Of a stretch of 64,000 nucleotides of DNA, positions 63,246-64,000 are shown in pieces. How positions within the stretch are numbered: position 1 is the first letter of the stretch; the number at the start of each line of letters is the position of its first letter. A program made the position numbers and the translations under genes. The notes under the pieces were generated by a model. That model was not told the DNA's origin and made no database searches. It saw nothing but the letters and a program-made list of their open reading frames with translations. Origin of the DNA: Clostridiales bacterium (lineage in GTDB: Bacteria; Bacillota; Clostridia; Lachnospirales; Lachnospiraceae); NCBI GenBank assembly GCA_021203365.1, contig JAJQBI010000030.1, forward strand, positions 62,001 through 126,000, in the 5' to 3' direction.

Positions 63246-63370
63246 CGAATACCTATAGCGTTTACGGGAAAGCGGTTTATACCACAAAGACAGGTCATGC
63301 CAAATGACGTACTTCGGAGATTCCGGATTATTTCGGATTTCCGGTTCCATTTTATAAACCCATGCTTCAA

Positions 63371-63430
63371 AGCTTCATTTAAAGCTTCATTTAAAGCTTC
63401 ATTTAAAGCTTCTCCCAAAGCTTCACATTG
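63371..63430. repeat. 12-bp tandem repeat (AGCTTCATTTAA)
   Basis: Three perfect copies (63371-63406) and two degenerate copies (63407-63430). On the minus strand they read EALNEALNEAL in one frame. A 9-bp inverted repeat CTCCCAAAG/CTTTGGGAG (63412-63420 and 63434-63442) overlaps the end. No CRISPR-like spacers are present. Confidence 0.7.
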
Positions 63431-63458
63431 AATCTTTGGGAGAAGCAATGGCGTTTCA

Positions 63459-63584
63459 TTATGTCTTATCATGAATCACCCAATATCCATATCTTTTCCC
63501 GCCTTTTTGTTCAATAAGACCTTTTCCCGTCAAGTTTTTCATTATCCTTTGCAATGTTGTTCTGGATATATTCAGGCCCTCCCC
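63459..63584 (-). pseudogene. Winged-helix fragment
   Basis: Frame GEGLNISRTTLQRIMKNLTG followed by KGLIEQKGGKRYGYWVIHDK and a stop. It has the shape of the C-terminal winged helix found in ATPase-type or AlbA_2-type proteins. No start codon is present in the frame, so it is the tail of a lost gene. The EALNEAL tandem repeat seen in such proteins lies just downstream on the same strand. Confidence 0.5.
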
Positions 63585-63590
63585 TTACAG

Positions 63591-64000
63591 CTACTCCTGC
63601 CAATGCAGCCCTTCCAGCCATTCAACAACATCGCCTGTAACATGTTCCCGGCACACTTCATGCAGAATATCATGGCGTCCCGGATAAAAGCTTAAGGAAA
63701 CATCATTGATCCCCGCCGCTTTATATGCATTCATCAGCCGTTCTGCGCCTTTTCTCATCTCACCAACCGGGTCGTCTTTCCCGGAGAGAAAAAGCATGGG
63801 CAGATTTTTGGAAATTTTTCCAATGCTTTCCCTGCTGCCTGTAATCAGCATTCCCCGCAGGAGTTCCCGGAACAATCCGGCCGGCATAAACTTTCCGCAG
63901 GCTTCATCCTGCATATAGTCCTTTCTTCCATCCGCACTTTCACAGAGCCAGTCAAACTCCGTCCTGTTCGGCCTAAAATAACGGTTGTATGTGCCAAAAA
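63591..64000 (-). CDS. Alpha/beta hydrolase (monoacylglycerol lipase-like), start beyond window
   Basis: The C-terminal 136 residues of a serine hydrolase of the S33/lysophospholipase type. FGTYNRYFRPNRTEFDWLC opens the visible part, the acid is in LFLSGKDDPVGEM and the catalytic His in SFYPGRHDILHEV. The nucleophile elbow lies outside the window. It probably acts on monoacylglycerols or small esters in the cytoplasm. No frame damage is seen, so it is probably intact and marks the end of the decayed zone. Confidence 0.8.
   Translation of the reverse strand, partial: FGTYNRYFRPNRTEFDWLCESADGRKDYMQDEACGKFMPAGLFRELLRGMLITGSRESIGKISKNLPMLFLSGKDDPVGEMRKGAERLMNAYKAAGINDVSLSFYPGRHDILHEVCREHVTGDVVEWLEGLHWQE

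Noticed and set aside
63371-63430. CRISPR-like repeats
   Set aside because: The unit is only 12 bases with no spacers between copies.

Overview
The window looks like chromosome from a spore-forming, low-to-moderate GC Firmicute of the Clostridia, most likely Lachnospiraceae. The evidence is the gene content and order: scpA-scpB, yqfC-yqfD-phoH-ybeY, rlmH next to an FtsK/SpoIIIE translocase, and a giant acyl-CoA dehydratase activase with its own MarR regulator. Other signs are sigma-A promoters, AGGAGG-type ribosome binding sites and SipW/TasA-type secretion. No species is claimed.

Layout. 1-5.3 kb (minus): a D-Ala-D-Ala carboxypeptidase cut by the window edge, a frameshifted zinc-dependent phospholipase C, the condensin partners scpB/scpA, a metallophosphoesterase and a second carboxypeptidase. 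5.5-11.8 kb (minus): a tight five-gene operon made of the signal peptidase sipW, three short SipW-type secreted proteins and an 1101-residue Cna-B adhesin. 12.6-16.0 kb: a HepT remnant, an M14-fold protein without its zinc ligands, and a beta-helix surface protein. 16.2-26.7 kb: housekeeping genes (folate, proline, ribosome maturation, sporulation, DNA translocation, cell-wall lipid recycling). 26.9-48.2 kb: ldh, a barnase-like lipoprotein, CapA, MarR and activase, thyA/folA, malQ, two tRNA pairs, serine acetyltransferase, a chorismate mutase-shikimate kinase fusion, and uvrB with a LexA box.

48.3-64 kb is a different landscape: an accessory zone full of broken genes. It holds an integrase relic with its catalytic middle deleted, scraps of an IS200-type transposase and other element genes, and two intact HEPN/nucleotidyltransferase pairs. 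It also holds a twice-frameshifted TetR gene, a decayed Fe-S/FAD oxidoreductase-hypA-hypB locus and a broken DUF3990 module. A 30-bp direct repeat (28/30 identical) brackets the second HEPN/MNT pair and the DUF3990 module, and its left copy sits at the point where hypB is cut off.

The observations I rate highest are: the SipW/Cna-B fibre operon, whose adhesin appears to have lost the thioester glutamine; a lipoprotein with a barnase fold in which both acid-base residues are replaced; an M14 pseudo-peptidase; a family of intergenic hairpins sharing a TGATAC core; and the repeat-bracketed toxin-antitoxin island. At least four of the frameshifts lie in A/T homopolymers, so assembly error must be excluded before calling them true decay.
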